From NCBI GenBank assembly GCA_964504195.1, contig CAZDDI010000007.1, positions 1 through 64,000 of the forward strand: DNA of 64,000 bases. Reading direction: 5' to 3'. The notes below the pieces were generated by a model, which was not told the DNA's origin, made no database searches, and was given only the letters and a program-made list of their open reading frames with translations. The position numbers and the translations under genes were made by a program. Origin of the DNA: CAZDDI01 sp964504195. GTDB taxonomy: Bacteria > Chloroflexota > Anaerolineae > B4-G1 > SLSP01. Position 1 is the stretch's first letter. Every line of letters starts with the position of its first letter. Below, one piece after another: positions 35,011 to 43,265 of the stretch.

Positions 35011-38000
35011 TTACTTCCGACGTTTCTGATCCGCTCTGGAGTTAGCGGGAGTGGGGGAGACAGTGATGGTACGGATAATGCCGTTACTCCGATCCTGCTG
35101 TAAATGACAACTTTTGTACTTTTTACCGCTGCCGCAATGACAAGGATCGTTGCGCCCCAGCTCGCGCGCGCCGACTTGTACCTGGCGCGTCGGCTGTGGC
35201 GCGGCGGTTTCACCGCTGCCGCCCATAGTCCGCACGTTCCGCCGCTGCATTTGCAATACCGGTTGGCGACGCGCAGGCTTTGCCGGGGACTGGGGGACGC
35301 TGAAAATTGCGCGCACGATTTTATCTTGCACGCCATCCATCATTTCCTGGTAAGCCTCAAAGGCTTCTTTCTGATAGGCCACCAGCGGGTTTTGTTGCCC
35401 GATGGCGCGCAGGTTGATGCCCTCGCGTAATACTTCAAGGTCAGTAAGGTGGCGCACCCAGGCGTCATCCAGTGGGCGCAGCATGATTTGGCGCTCCCGA
35501 TATGAGCGGTAGGCCTCCGTGACGATTTCTGTTAGCGTGACCTCAGTATCTTCAGGGAAGCGCCGCAACGGTTGATTGCGCCATTCGTCCACGAAGGCCT
35601 GTCCGAAGCGGGCCGTAACGTTTACGAGGATTTTCTGCAACAACGGATCATGGCTGTTTTGCATGGCATCGAGGGTGAGATCTTGTTGCCGCAGGCTGCG
35701 GTAGACAGCTTCCCCCAGGTCGCGGGTGAGGTTTTGATAGCCTTGTTCGCCCCAGGCCACGCACTGTTGGATGATTTGTTCCTGACTGTGCCCCTCCCAG
35801 GTCGCCGGGCTGACTTCGCGCGGCATGGGGACGAACTTGCGCAATTCCGCAATCATAATGGGTAAGGTCCAGTCCTCAGGGAAGCCCTGGGTGTGTTCAG
35901 CTATCACCCGCGTAATTTCGCTCGCTAACAAATCCATCAGGTCGGCACGTAGATTATCGCGCTCGAGGATTTTGCGCCGCTCGGCGTACACCACTTCGCG
36001 CTGTTTGCTGACTACGTTATCGTATTCCAGCACGTGCTTGCGGATGTCAAAGTTATAGCCCTCCACGCGCTCTTGCACCGAGGCGATAAGCTTGCCGATC
36101 ACATTGAATTCTAGTGGCATGTCATCCATGCCGGCGCGTTCCATCCACGGTTGCAGACGCTCCCCGCCGAAGCGGCGCATCAGCTCATCTTCCAATGAGA
36201 TGTAGAAGCGGCTGGAGCCGGGATCGCCCTGACGTCCCGCGCGTCCACGCAATTGGTTGTCAATGCGCCGCGCCTCGTGGCGTTCTGTGCCGATGACGTG
36301 TAGGCCGCCTTGTGTGTAGATGGCTTGTCGGTCGGCCTCACATTGCTGCACTTTGTCAAAAAGTACTGCGGCCCAGCGTTCGGCATACTGTGTGGCAGGG
36401 TCTTCGCCACGCCGGGCCATTTTCAGCGCGGTCTCCCAATCCAGAGCGCGGATTTGGGCCAGATCAATTTCCTCTTTGCGCAGTTGATCGCGCGCTAAGC
36501 CCTCGGCGTTGCCGCCGAGAAGGATGTCCACACCACGTCCGGCCATGTTGGTGGCGATGGTGACTGCGCCGGGCCGCCCGGCCTGCGCAATGATGACGCC
36601 TTCTTTCTCATGGTATTTGGCGTTGAGAATGTTGTGGGGGATTTTGCGCGCCTTGAGCAGTTTGCCAAGCCGCTCGGAGGTCTCGATGGCGGCAGTTCCT
36701 ACCAGCACCGGGCGTCCTGACTGATAGGCGGCCTGAATTTCCTCGACTACAGCGTGGAACTTGGCACTCTCGGTCTGGTAGATGACATCGGACATATCGA
36801 GCCGCCGGTAATAGCGCTCGTCAGGGCCATCATACACGACGACTTTGACAGAATCGTAGCCTTCCACCACGCCCGCGAAGGCCACCTTTGTCTCAGCAAC
36901 CTCGATTTGGCGTTCGGTCAGTGTTCCAAAGCGTGAACGATACTCGACGTGGGTGGGCAATACCATAACGTCCAGATCATAAATTTTGTGAAGTTCCTCT
37001 TTTTCCGTTTCCGCCGTACCGGTCATCCCGGCGAGTTTTTTGTACATGCGGAAGAAATTTTGGAACGTGATGGTCGCATAAGTGAGCGATTCGCGGCGCA
37101 CTTCCACGCGCTCTTTGGCCTCAATGGCCTGATGCAAGCCTTCAGAGAAGCGCCGTCCAAACATCAGCCGCCCGGTGAATTGGTCTACAATGATGATTTC
37201 CCCATCCCGGATAACGTATTCTTTATCCAGGTGATAAAATTCTTTAGCGCGCAGGGCATTATCGAGATAAGGGACCATGTGCGCGTGGTGTTCATCATAA
37301 AGGTTTTGCTCCTCAGAAATGCCCATCATCCGCTCTATTTTTGAAGCGCCCGCTTCGGTGAGAATCACTACTTGCGAGCGAATGTCCACTTCATAGTCGG
37401 CGTTAGGATCAGCGAGCTCGGCATCGGCGTTGTCTTTGATCGGACAACCACGCAGTTGCTGCACGACGCCAGCGAACTGTTGGTAGAGTTCTGAAGATTC
37501 CTCCGCCGGGCCGGAGATGATGAGCGGTGTGCGTGCTTCATCAATGAGGATGCTGTCCACTTCATCCACAATCGCATAGTGTAGTTCGCGTTGTACGCAT
37601 TGACTCAGGTCTATCACCATATTGTCGCGCAAATAATCGAACCCGAACTCGTTATTGGTGCCGTAGGTGATGTCGGCGGCATAGGCGGTTTGACGGGGAA
37701 TGGCCCGCAAGTATTGGTAGCGATCATCGCCGGAGGTGAATTCTGGATCGTACATGAATGAAGCATGATCGGGGTCCGCTGCTGCGGATTGGATGATGCT
37801 CACATGCATTCCTAGGGCAGAGTAGACTGGCCCCATCCACTGGACGCCGAACTTGGCAAGGTAGTCGTTGGGGGTGATCAGGTGCGTACCTTGTCCGGCC
37901 AGTGCATTGAGGTAGAGTGGGAGTGTGGCGACGAGCGTCTTACCCTCGCCCGTGCGCATTTCAGCGACCTTGCCCTGGTGCAGAATCATGCCGCCGATGA

Positions 38001-38262
38001 GTTGTACATCGTAATGGCGCAGCCCGATGGTGCGGCGGCTGGCCTCGCGCACCGCAGCGAAGGCTTCCGGCAGCAAATCGTCGAGCGTCTCGCCCTGCGC
38101 CAGGCGCGCGCGGAATGCGGCGGTCTTGGCGCGCAAGGCTTCTGAGTCAAGCGCCCTGAAGTCTGCTTCCAGGGCGTTAATTTTTTCTACGATCTTTTGT
38201 AGCCGCGCAATTTCCCGCTCGTTACTATCGCCGAAAATGCGCTTGAACAATCCTTTTACCAT
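35011..38262 (-). CDS. secA: Preprotein translocase ATPase SecA
   Basis: SecA drives preproteins through SecYEG. The 1083-residue protein has NBD1 with MRTGEGKTLVA, the DEAD-like VDEVDSILIDEARTPLI, and the preprotein cross-linking domain. NBD2 carries TIATNMAGRGVDI and GTERHEARRIDNQLRGRAGR. The helical scaffold and C-terminal zinc motif CHCGSGKKYKSCH follow. It is about 180 residues longer than E. coli SecA, with insertions in the C-terminal half and a 30-residue basic tail beyond the zinc motif. The ATG at 38262 follows GAGGAG; earlier codons of the frame are not supported. A small winged-helix gene follows at 11 bases. Confidence 0.97.
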   Translation of the reverse strand: MVKGLFKRIFGDSNEREIARLQKIVEKINALEADFRALDSEALRAKTAAFRARLAQGETLDDLLPEAFAAVREASRRTIGLRHYDVQLIGGMILHQGKVAEMRTGEGKTLVATLPLYLNALAGQGTHLITPNDYLAKFGVQWMGPVYSALGMHVSIIQSAAADPDHASFMYDPEFTSGDDRYQYLRAIPRQTAYAADITYGTNNEFGFDYLRDNMVIDLSQCVQRELHYAIVDEVDSILIDEARTPLIISGPAEESSELYQQFAGVVQQLRGCPIKDNADAELADPNADYEVDIRSQVVILTEAGASKIERMMGISEEQNLYDEHHAHMVPYLDNALRAKEFYHLDKEYVIRDGEIIIVDQFTGRLMFGRRFSEGLHQAIEAKERVEVRRESLTYATITFQNFFRMYKKLAGMTGTAETEKEELHKIYDLDVMVLPTHVEYRSRFGTLTERQIEVAETKVAFAGVVEGYDSVKVVVYDGPDERYYRRLDMSDVIYQTESAKFHAVVEEIQAAYQSGRPVLVGTAAIETSERLGKLLKARKIPHNILNAKYHEKEGVIIAQAGRPGAVTIATNMAGRGVDILLGGNAEGLARDQLRKEEIDLAQIRALDWETALKMARRGEDPATQYAERWAAVLFDKVQQCEADRQAIYTQGGLHVIGTERHEARRIDNQLRGRAGRQGDPGSSRFYISLEDELMRRFGGERLQPWMERAGMDDMPLEFNVIGKLIASVQERVEGYNFDIRKHVLEYDNVVSKQREVVYAERRKILERDNLRADLMDLLASEITRVIAEHTQGFPEDWTLPIMIAELRKFVPMPREVSPATWEGHSQEQIIQQCVAWGEQGYQNLTRDLGEAVYRSLRQQDLTLDAMQNSHDPLLQKILVNVTARFGQAFVDEWRNQPLRRFPEDTEVTLTEIVTEAYRSYRERQIMLRPLDDAWVRHLTDLEVLREGINLRAIGQQNPLVAYQKEAFEAYQEMMDGVQDKIVRAIFSVPQSPAKPARRQPVLQMQRRNVRTMGGSGETAAPQPTRQVQVGARELGRNDPCHCGSGKKYKSCHLQQDRSNGIIRTITVSPTPANSRADQKRRK

Positions 38263-38398
38263 GCTAGTTACCGCTCCTCGTGTGCTATTCCGTTCATTAT
38301 ACCACGAGCAAGCGGGCAAGCAAAAAATCAAGGGCCGTGAAACGTGAAGGACTTGCGCCCTTCTCGGATTTACGCCTGTTGATACGGGGTGTTGTACG

Positions 38399-38755
38399 CT
38401 ATGCGTCCGGTACTAACTGCGGTGCTGTTGTAGTCTGGGGCTGGAGCGATTCTAGCAAGGTCAGCAGATGATCATCATACTGTTCGTTGATCAGTGCGCC
38501 GGCGGTGAAGCTGCCCAGGAAAGCGCCGAGCCAGCGCGGGCGGCTCAATAAGGCAGCGGCCAATCCCGGTAGAAAGTGTACCAGCGTCACTTGCAACCCA
38601 ATGAATTCCTGCCCCGCTGCATTTGTATGGCGGATGCGGAATTCGGGTTTTGGCTCACCTTGAAGCCGGGCGCGGACATAAGTTCCGGCCCAACCACCCC
38701 CCGCTGCCGCAATCAGGGTTAAACCTACAGATAGAAAACTGCGTAGAATGCGCAC
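38399..38755 (-). CDS. Small membrane protein of unknown function
   Basis: A 118-residue protein with a hydrophobic N-terminus (LRSFLSVGLTLIAAAGGGWA) and a second hydrophobic part around residues 62-90. No recognised family. The GTG start at 38755 is preferred because AGGGAGGT lies five bases upstream; a longer frame from 38941 is only translated repeat. The SD is the end of a palindromic repeat shared with moeA and the MFS gene. Expression is plausible but its reality as a gene rests on the SD and length only. Confidence 0.55.
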   Translation of the reverse strand: MRILRSFLSVGLTLIAAAGGGWAGTYVRARLQGEPKPEFRIRHTNAAGQEFIGLQVTLVHFLPGLAAALLSRPRWLGAFLGSFTAGALINEQYDDHLLTLLESLQPQTTTAPQLVPDA

Positions 38756-38760
38756 AATGC

Positions 38761-38925
38761 ACCTCCCTTTGAAAATAGCGAATAGCGAATGGCGAATCAA
38801 AACCAGCGTAGCGCGAAGCGGCTGCTCCGTGGGGTTGCGAACGGCGCATCTATGCGCGGCGCATGAATGCGCGGCGCATGAATGCGCTACATTTTCATCC
38901 AACCGCTGGTTAATCGCATTGTAGC
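38761..38925 (-). repeat. SD-bearing palindromic repeat, minus-strand copy
   Basis: Read leftward: ACCAGCGGTTGGATGAAA, ATGCGCCGCGCATTCATGCG and further iterated GCGCAT hairpins, GCCGTTCGCAACCCC, GGTTTTGATTCGCCATTCGC, then TATTTTCAAAGGGAGGT. It ends in the ribosome binding site of the 118-residue gene. The region 38942-39107 beyond holds another palindrome and no gene. Confidence 0.82.
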
Positions 38926-38994
38926 AAAAGTGGCACGCCAAGTGAAACCAAGGTTGAATCTATCGAAACCAGCGCTAGGTCTCGGTAGGCTCGA

Positions 38995-39091
38995 TTAAGG
39001 GCTTGTAAAAATATAACTTCCCGTTTTTTTGCTCTCAGCCCCCGTCCCGGGGGCGGTTGTAGCGGGAAACTATTCTTTTACAGACCCTAAG
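38995..39091. repeat. CCCCCGTCCCGGGGG palindromic element, copy 1
   Basis: Outer arms TTGTAAAAATATAACTTCCC and GGGAAACTATTCTTTTACAG enclose the core GCTCTCAGCCCCCGTCCCGG. The core is the exact reverse complement of the core at 40517-40607. Confidence 0.75.
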
Positions 39092-39107
39092 TGCGAAATT
39101 TTCGGCT

Positions 39108-39140
39108 AGACCTGGCAGGTTTCAAAAACCTACCAGGTCT
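39108..39140. repeat. AGACCTGNCAGGTTT palindrome
   Basis: AGACCTGGCAGGTTTC and AAAACCTACCAGGTCT form a hairpin. The same 33-bp palindrome recurs at 56936-56968 and 57148-57180 with minor changes, and a diverged form lies within 44702-44821. Confidence 0.85.
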
Positions 39141-39163
39141 CCCTTTGCCCTTGAAACGGGGGC

Positions 39164-40210
39164 TCACCCTTGCCGACGGCGCAATTGCCCACAGCCGGCC
39201 TGGATGTCTAGCCCGCGCCGTAGGCGAGCGGTGAAGGGGATGCGTCGGCGCTCTAGAATTTCGGTGAATGCAGTGATCCGCTCCGGGGCGGAAGGGCGTC
39301 CGGCGTAGTTGGCGGTAGGATTCAAGGGGATGAGATTCACATGCACCAGCGAACCAGTCACACGGGCGGCTAAGGCCTCGGCCTGTTCTAGTGTATCGTT
39401 GACCCCATCAATTAACACCCATTCTAGCGTCACCTGGCGATTGGTGCGCTCGATATATTGCGCTAGCGCCTTGAACAGCGCATCCAACCCGTGCTTGCGG
39501 TTGATGGGCATGAGGGTGCTGCGCAGCGGATCGGTGGCGGCGTGCAGGGAGACGGCCAGGTTCACTTGCAAGCCCTCTTCGGCCAGGCGCAGAATACCAG
39601 GCACGATGCCAACTGTGCTGACGGTGATGTGTCGCTGGCCCAGGCGGAATCCGCGCGGATGGCTGAGACAACGCACGGCGGCGAGCGTAGCATCATAGTT
39701 GAGCAAGGGTTCGCCCATACCCATCAACACGAGGTTGGAGAGCCGTTGCCCGGTGAGCTCCAGCCCGCGCGCGATATGCAACGCCTGCGCGACGATCTCG
39801 CCCGCGCTGAGGTTGCGACGGAAGCCGCTCTGCCCGGTGGCGCAAAACACGCATCCCATCGGACAACCAATCTGGGTGGAGATGCAGGCACTTTCGCGTT
39901 TGAGATAGTGCATCAGCACCACTTCTACCAGCTCCCCATCGCTCATTTCCAGCAGGTCTTTGCGCGTTTCGCCATCTTCCGATTCCTGACGGGCTTTCAC
40001 CACTGGCACGACCAGGCGGGTATGTTCGGTAAGCTGTTCCCGTAGCGACTTGGGCAAGGAGCTCATCTGATCGAAATCGTTCGCCAGGCGCTTGTAGAGC
40101 CATTCCCAAATCTGCCCAGCGCGATAAGTCGGTTCGCCCCAGCCGGTGAGCAGGGCTTCGAGTGCGGGTAAATCCAAATCGTAAATGTTCAAACCGGTAT
40201 CTTTTTTCAT
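39164..40210 (-). CDS. rlmN: 23S rRNA (adenine-2503-C2)-methyltransferase RlmN
   Basis: RlmN is a radical SAM enzyme that methylates A2503 of 23S rRNA and A37 of some tRNAs. The 348-residue protein has an N-terminal HhH-like domain (LTGWGEPTYRAGQIWEWLYK). The radical SAM cluster motif is CPMGCVFC (C-x3-C-x2-C), and GMGEPLLNYD is the family signature. The mechanism also needs two cysteines; one lies near the end (QAGCGQLR). GGAGG precedes the ATG at 40210 by three bases. It is followed upstream by a small zinc-ribbon gene on the same strand. Confidence 0.95.
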   Translation of the reverse strand: MKKDTGLNIYDLDLPALEALLTGWGEPTYRAGQIWEWLYKRLANDFDQMSSLPKSLREQLTEHTRLVVPVVKARQESEDGETRKDLLEMSDGELVEVVLMHYLKRESACISTQIGCPMGCVFCATGQSGFRRNLSAGEIVAQALHIARGLELTGQRLSNLVLMGMGEPLLNYDATLAAVRCLSHPRGFRLGQRHITVSTVGIVPGILRLAEEGLQVNLAVSLHAATDPLRSTLMPINRKHGLDALFKALAQYIERTNRQVTLEWVLIDGVNDTLEQAEALAARVTGSLVHVNLIPLNPTANYAGRPSAPERITAFTEILERRRIPFTARLRRGLDIQAGCGQLRRRQG

Positions 40211-40269
40211 AAGCCTCCAATGCGAGAAAGCGAGTCAGCGAAAAGGCGGTGCCAGGCCTTTGGCTAAGG

Positions 40270-40500
40270 TTAGTTTCTGGGTGTAGCCCCGGCCACCAGG
40301 CGCGCTTTACATTGAGGACATTCTAACACAGATTGTGGTTTACTCACAGGGATCAGCGGAATCCAGAACAGATGAAAGTACGAGCGCATGGTACGCCCTC
40401 GCAAGCGCCCGTGTGTCCCGCAGCGCGGGCACGTCGCTACTTGTGAAGGCGTCTGCTCATCGTCCCGGACAACAGAACGCACGCCGAAAAATAGAATCAT
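40270..40500 (-). CDS. Small zinc-ribbon membrane-associated protein
   Basis: A 76-residue protein with two CxxC pairs, CPRCG and CPQCK, about 38 residues apart, with RSYFHLFWIPLIPV between them. This fits the zinc-ribbon (DUF-type) small proteins widespread in bacteria, with a short hydrophobic turn. GAGGT precedes the ATG. Function unknown. Confidence 0.7.
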   Translation of the reverse strand: MILFFGVRSVVRDDEQTPSQVATCPRCGTHGRLRGRTMRSYFHLFWIPLIPVSKPQSVLECPQCKARLVAGATPRN

Positions 40501-40516
40501 CTCATACCTCCATGTT

Positions 40517-40607
40517 GTTAAGGGTCTGTAAAAGAATAACCTCCCACGCCCCCGGGACGGGGGCTGAGAGCAAAAATGGGGAAAGTTATTCTTTTACGAA
40601 CACTAAG
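40517..40607. repeat. CCCCCGTCCCGGGGG palindromic element, copy 2
   Basis: Outer arms CTGTAAAAGAATAAC and GTTATTCTTTTACG enclose CCCCCGGGACGGGGGCTGAG. It is an inverted-orientation partner of 38995-39091; together they bracket rlmN and the zinc-ribbon gene. Confidence 0.75.
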
Positions 40608-40608
40608 T

Positions 40609-42069
40609 CTAGCCAACGCTGCCTGAGCTTGCCGAAGGCCAGGCACTCTCTTCGGCAAGCTCAGGGTGCGCCTTTTGCCAATGTGTGATTAGATCGGCCA
40701 AATCGGCAAAAATCATAGCGGGATGGATAGGCGATTGCGCCAGCAGTTCGCGGGTGGTGATGCCCGACAGCAGTAGTGCGGTTGGCATTCCCAGCCGCAA
40801 GCCGCCCAGGATGTCCGTATCGAGCCGGTCGCCGATGACCAGGGTGGTCTCTGGATCGGCCTCCATGCGGGCGAGCGCTTGCTGGTACAGATGGGGCGCG
40901 GGTTTGCCCATCACCAGAGGAGGCCTATCGCTGCCAGTTTCGAGGAATGCGAGCTGCGCGCCGTTGCCCGGAACCAGTCCGTTTTCGGTAGGGAAGGTGC
41001 GATCCGGGTTTGTGCCGATGAACGGGCAGCCTCGGCGGATGAGTTGCGCCGCCATCGCCAACCGTTCCCACGTCATCTGGCGATCCCAGCCCACCACGAC
41101 GTATTCGGCGTCGTGGTCTTGCGTCACTTGCAACCCAGCGGCGAGCAAGGCGTGTGGTACGCCCGGCCCGCCGATGGCGTAGATCTTTGCACCTGGCGGG
41201 GCGTGTTCCCGCACGTAGTGCGCCGCTGCCATGGCCGAGTTGAGTACTTGTGTCTCGTTCACTGCGATGCCGAATCCGGCGAGTTTCTCTACATATTGCG
41301 CGGGGGTGCGGCTGGCATTGTTCGTTACCAGCTGGAACGGGATGTGGCGCGCGGAAAGAAACGTGAAGAAATTCGCCAATCCTGGTAGCGCCGCGTCACC
41401 GCGCCAGAGCACCCCGTCCATATCGGCGATGACGGCGCGGATGGGGCGCAACAGGATGTCCGGTTCAGCACCTTGCACCTGCGCCCGCAGCTGGGCGTAA
41501 GCCTCGGGCGTATCGAGATCGTGCAACAAAAGTGGCTCTGCTACCGGCAAGGTGACGAGTCGGTCGGCGTGGGCTGTGAAGAGCGCGCGCCCGCCCACAT
41601 CGCCGCTAAGCTGGGCCAGCGCGGGGAATAACTCGCGCGCGAACAGCACTGGGCTGCCGTATTGCCCCTCCCAAGTGGGGACGACGATACCCGCGCCGGT
41701 CTCGCGCCAGCGCGTCGCGAGTGTCTGCAAGAAGCGCGGCGTGATGCCGGGTTGGTCAGCTTGCAAAAACAGCGCCGCCTCAACGTGTGCGGGCAAAGCC
41801 GCGACGCCTACAGCCAGGCTCGTGCTCACGCCGGCAGCCCAGCGGTAATTGGTGAGCACTTGTACCGGGCGACCTGCCAGGGCAAGCGCGATTTCGTCCG
41901 CGCCTGCGCCTAAAACTACAATGACCGGGGTAAACCCGGCGGCCCAGGCCGTATCGGCGATGTGGGCAATTAGCGGGCGGCCCTGCCAATCGAGCAACTG
42001 CTTGGGCTGCCCAAAACGGCTGGATTCTCCTGCTGCCAGAATGACAGCGGCAATAGTCGGTGTTTGCAA
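40609..42069 (-). CDS. Fusion: MocA/MobA-like nucleotidyltransferase + NagD-like HAD phosphatase
   Basis: A 486-residue two-domain protein. Residues 1-200 are a MobA/MocA-like NTP transferase (VILAAGESSRFGQPKQLL, GVSTSLAVGVAALP, LQADQPGI), the group that adds CMP or GMP to molybdenum cofactor. From about residue 210 a class IIA HAD phosphatase of the NagD type begins (VIADMDGVLWRGD, LVTNNASRTP, GKPAPHLY, VIGDRLDTDI). The two functions may belong to cofactor or nucleotide turnover; the link is not established. The last 17 residues, ELAEESAWPSASSGSVG, are translated from a palindromic repeat at 40612-40675. The moeA gene in this window is another molybdenum cofactor gene. Confidence 0.8.
   Translation of the reverse strand: MQTPTIAAVILAAGESSRFGQPKQLLDWQGRPLIAHIADTAWAAGFTPVIVVLGAGADEIALALAGRPVQVLTNYRWAAGVSTSLAVGVAALPAHVEAALFLQADQPGITPRFLQTLATRWRETGAGIVVPTWEGQYGSPVLFARELFPALAQLSGDVGGRALFTAHADRLVTLPVAEPLLLHDLDTPEAYAQLRAQVQGAEPDILLRPIRAVIADMDGVLWRGDAALPGLANFFTFLSARHIPFQLVTNNASRTPAQYVEKLAGFGIAVNETQVLNSAMAAAHYVREHAPPGAKIYAIGGPGVPHALLAAGLQVTQDHDAEYVVVGWDRQMTWERLAMAAQLIRRGCPFIGTNPDRTFPTENGLVPGNGAQLAFLETGSDRPPLVMGKPAPHLYQQALARMEADPETTLVIGDRLDTDILGGLRLGMPTALLLSGITTRELLAQSPIHPAMIFADLADLITHWQKAHPELAEESAWPSASSGSVG
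40612..40675. repeat. GAGCTTGCCGAAGG palindrome inside a coding end
   Basis: CTGAGCTTGCCGAAGGCCAG and CTTCGGCAAGCTCAG face each other. It is the widespread CCTTCGACAAGCTCAGG-type repeat. Relatives lie near 30596-30620 and 51541-51615. It overlaps the 3' end of the MocA-NagD gene. Confidence 0.8.
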
Positions 42070-42087
42070 TGTTGCCTCCTTGCGCGC

Positions 42088-42822
42088 TCATGGGCGCACG
42101 TTGACCAGAGTTCCTACTTCCGCCCAATTGAACAGCCATTCAGCCTGCGTGGTTTCCATATTGACGCAGCCGTGGCTCATTGGCGTTCCGAAGTTGGTAT
42201 GCCAGTAAGTGCCGTGAATCCCGTAACCACGATAAAAATACATGACAAAAGGGACATTGCGCAGATGATAGCCCGGCCCAACCATATCATCATAGCGCAG
42301 TTTGATCCAGATGTGAAACTGTCCCACGACGGTGGGGGTAGCGGCCTTGCCGGTGGAGACTACAAAGGTGTTGACTGGCGTCGGGCCATCGTAGGCTGTG
42401 AGCATTTGCGTGCTCAGGCTGATGTCAATCCAGAGCACGCCAGCAGGCGGTGGGGCGCTCAATGGTTCGAAGCTGGGGGGCGGCAACGGGGTGGCCGTAG
42501 GTACGCGCCGCCCGCGTGGGGTGGGTGTGGGCGGCAGCTCCGGGGTAACTGTCGCTGTTGGGCTGGGGAAGGTCGTGGGCGTAGCTGTTGGAGCGGGTGT
42601 AGGCGTCCAGGTGGGTGGGAGTGTGGGCCAGGGCGTGACTGTGGATGTGGCTATGGGCGGCGCGAGTGTGGCGGCGCTGGTGGGCGCGTGAGCTACGCGC
42701 TGCGCTGTGGCATCCGGTGCATGAAGCTTCCGGGGCCGGGGCAAGATCAGCAGGCCCAGTGCAATCACCAGCGCGCATATAAAAAGAACGACACTTCCGT
42801 GTCCGTGGCTACTTTTGAACAT
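42088..42822 (-). CDS. L,D-transpeptidase (YkuD domain)
   Basis: A 244-residue membrane-anchored cell-wall enzyme. A transmembrane segment (VVLFICALVIALGLLIL) near the start is followed by a Thr/Pro-rich linker of about 80 residues, then a YkuD domain. The domain carries GIHGTYW and MSHGCVNM, where the cysteine is the nucleophile and the histidines complete the site. It makes 3,3-type peptidoglycan cross-links or attaches lipoprotein. The ATG at 42822 is chosen although the Shine-Dalgarno is weak; a GTG at 42882 is in frame. Confidence 0.85.
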   Translation of the reverse strand: MFKSSHGHGSVVLFICALVIALGLLILPRPRKLHAPDATAQRVAHAPTSAATLAPPIATSTVTPWPTLPPTWTPTPAPTATPTTFPSPTATVTPELPPTPTPRGRRVPTATPLPPPSFEPLSAPPPAGVLWIDISLSTQMLTAYDGPTPVNTFVVSTGKAATPTVVGQFHIWIKLRYDDMVGPGYHLRNVPFVMYFYRGYGIHGTYWHTNFGTPMSHGCVNMETTQAEWLFNWAEVGTLVNVRP

Positions 42823-42882
42823 GGCATAGATTGCTCTTGTGTGTTGTCTGACGCGGTTACCGGGGCGCGCAGATTTGATCAC

Positions 42883-43074
42883 CAGCGGGATTTCCGGATA
42901 AATACTTAACGGTTACTGTCACATAGTATTCGCCATTGTTACTCTGCCCGGTGTTGAAGCCGTCGGGATACTAAACAACGCCTCTTAAACGGGGCTAAAA
43001 AGTCGGATTATGAATTTTCAAGGAGTGATTCTTGCAAGTAGTTTTATTTACGGTTCATTTTTTATAAGCCGCTA
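42883..43074. other. Spacer with no supported gene
   Basis: Between the transpeptidase gene and the terminator of the alanine-dehydrogenase-like gene. No long frame and no RNA motif is seen. With the flanking 43123-43265, no gene is recognised. Confidence 0.4.
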
Positions 43075-43122
43075 AAAAAGATGTGTTTTGCGTGGACGGG
43101 TACGCCCATCCACGCAAAACAC
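43075..43122 (-). terminator. Rho-independent terminator for the alanine-dehydrogenase-like gene
   Basis: An 18-bp stem GTGTTTTGCGTGGACGGG with one mismatch to its mirror, loop of four bases. Read leftward it is followed by ATCTTTTTT. It lies about 150 bases after the stop of the gene at 43266. Confidence 0.85.
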
Positions 43123-43265
43123 TCTTAAAAACCACTTTGTTAGCTTCAAGAGCGTTTGATGGAACAAACTGCGTAACTATGTTCATTATATGAGATTCGC
43201 TGTGAGAAGGCAACCCGTGATGGTGACAGGCAGCCTTGCTTTGTCCACCTACGCTGTGATACGTT

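Noticed and set aside
38756..38941. Extended start for the 118-residue protein
   Set aside because: The extension is the palindromic repeat read through; GTG 38755 has a proper SD.
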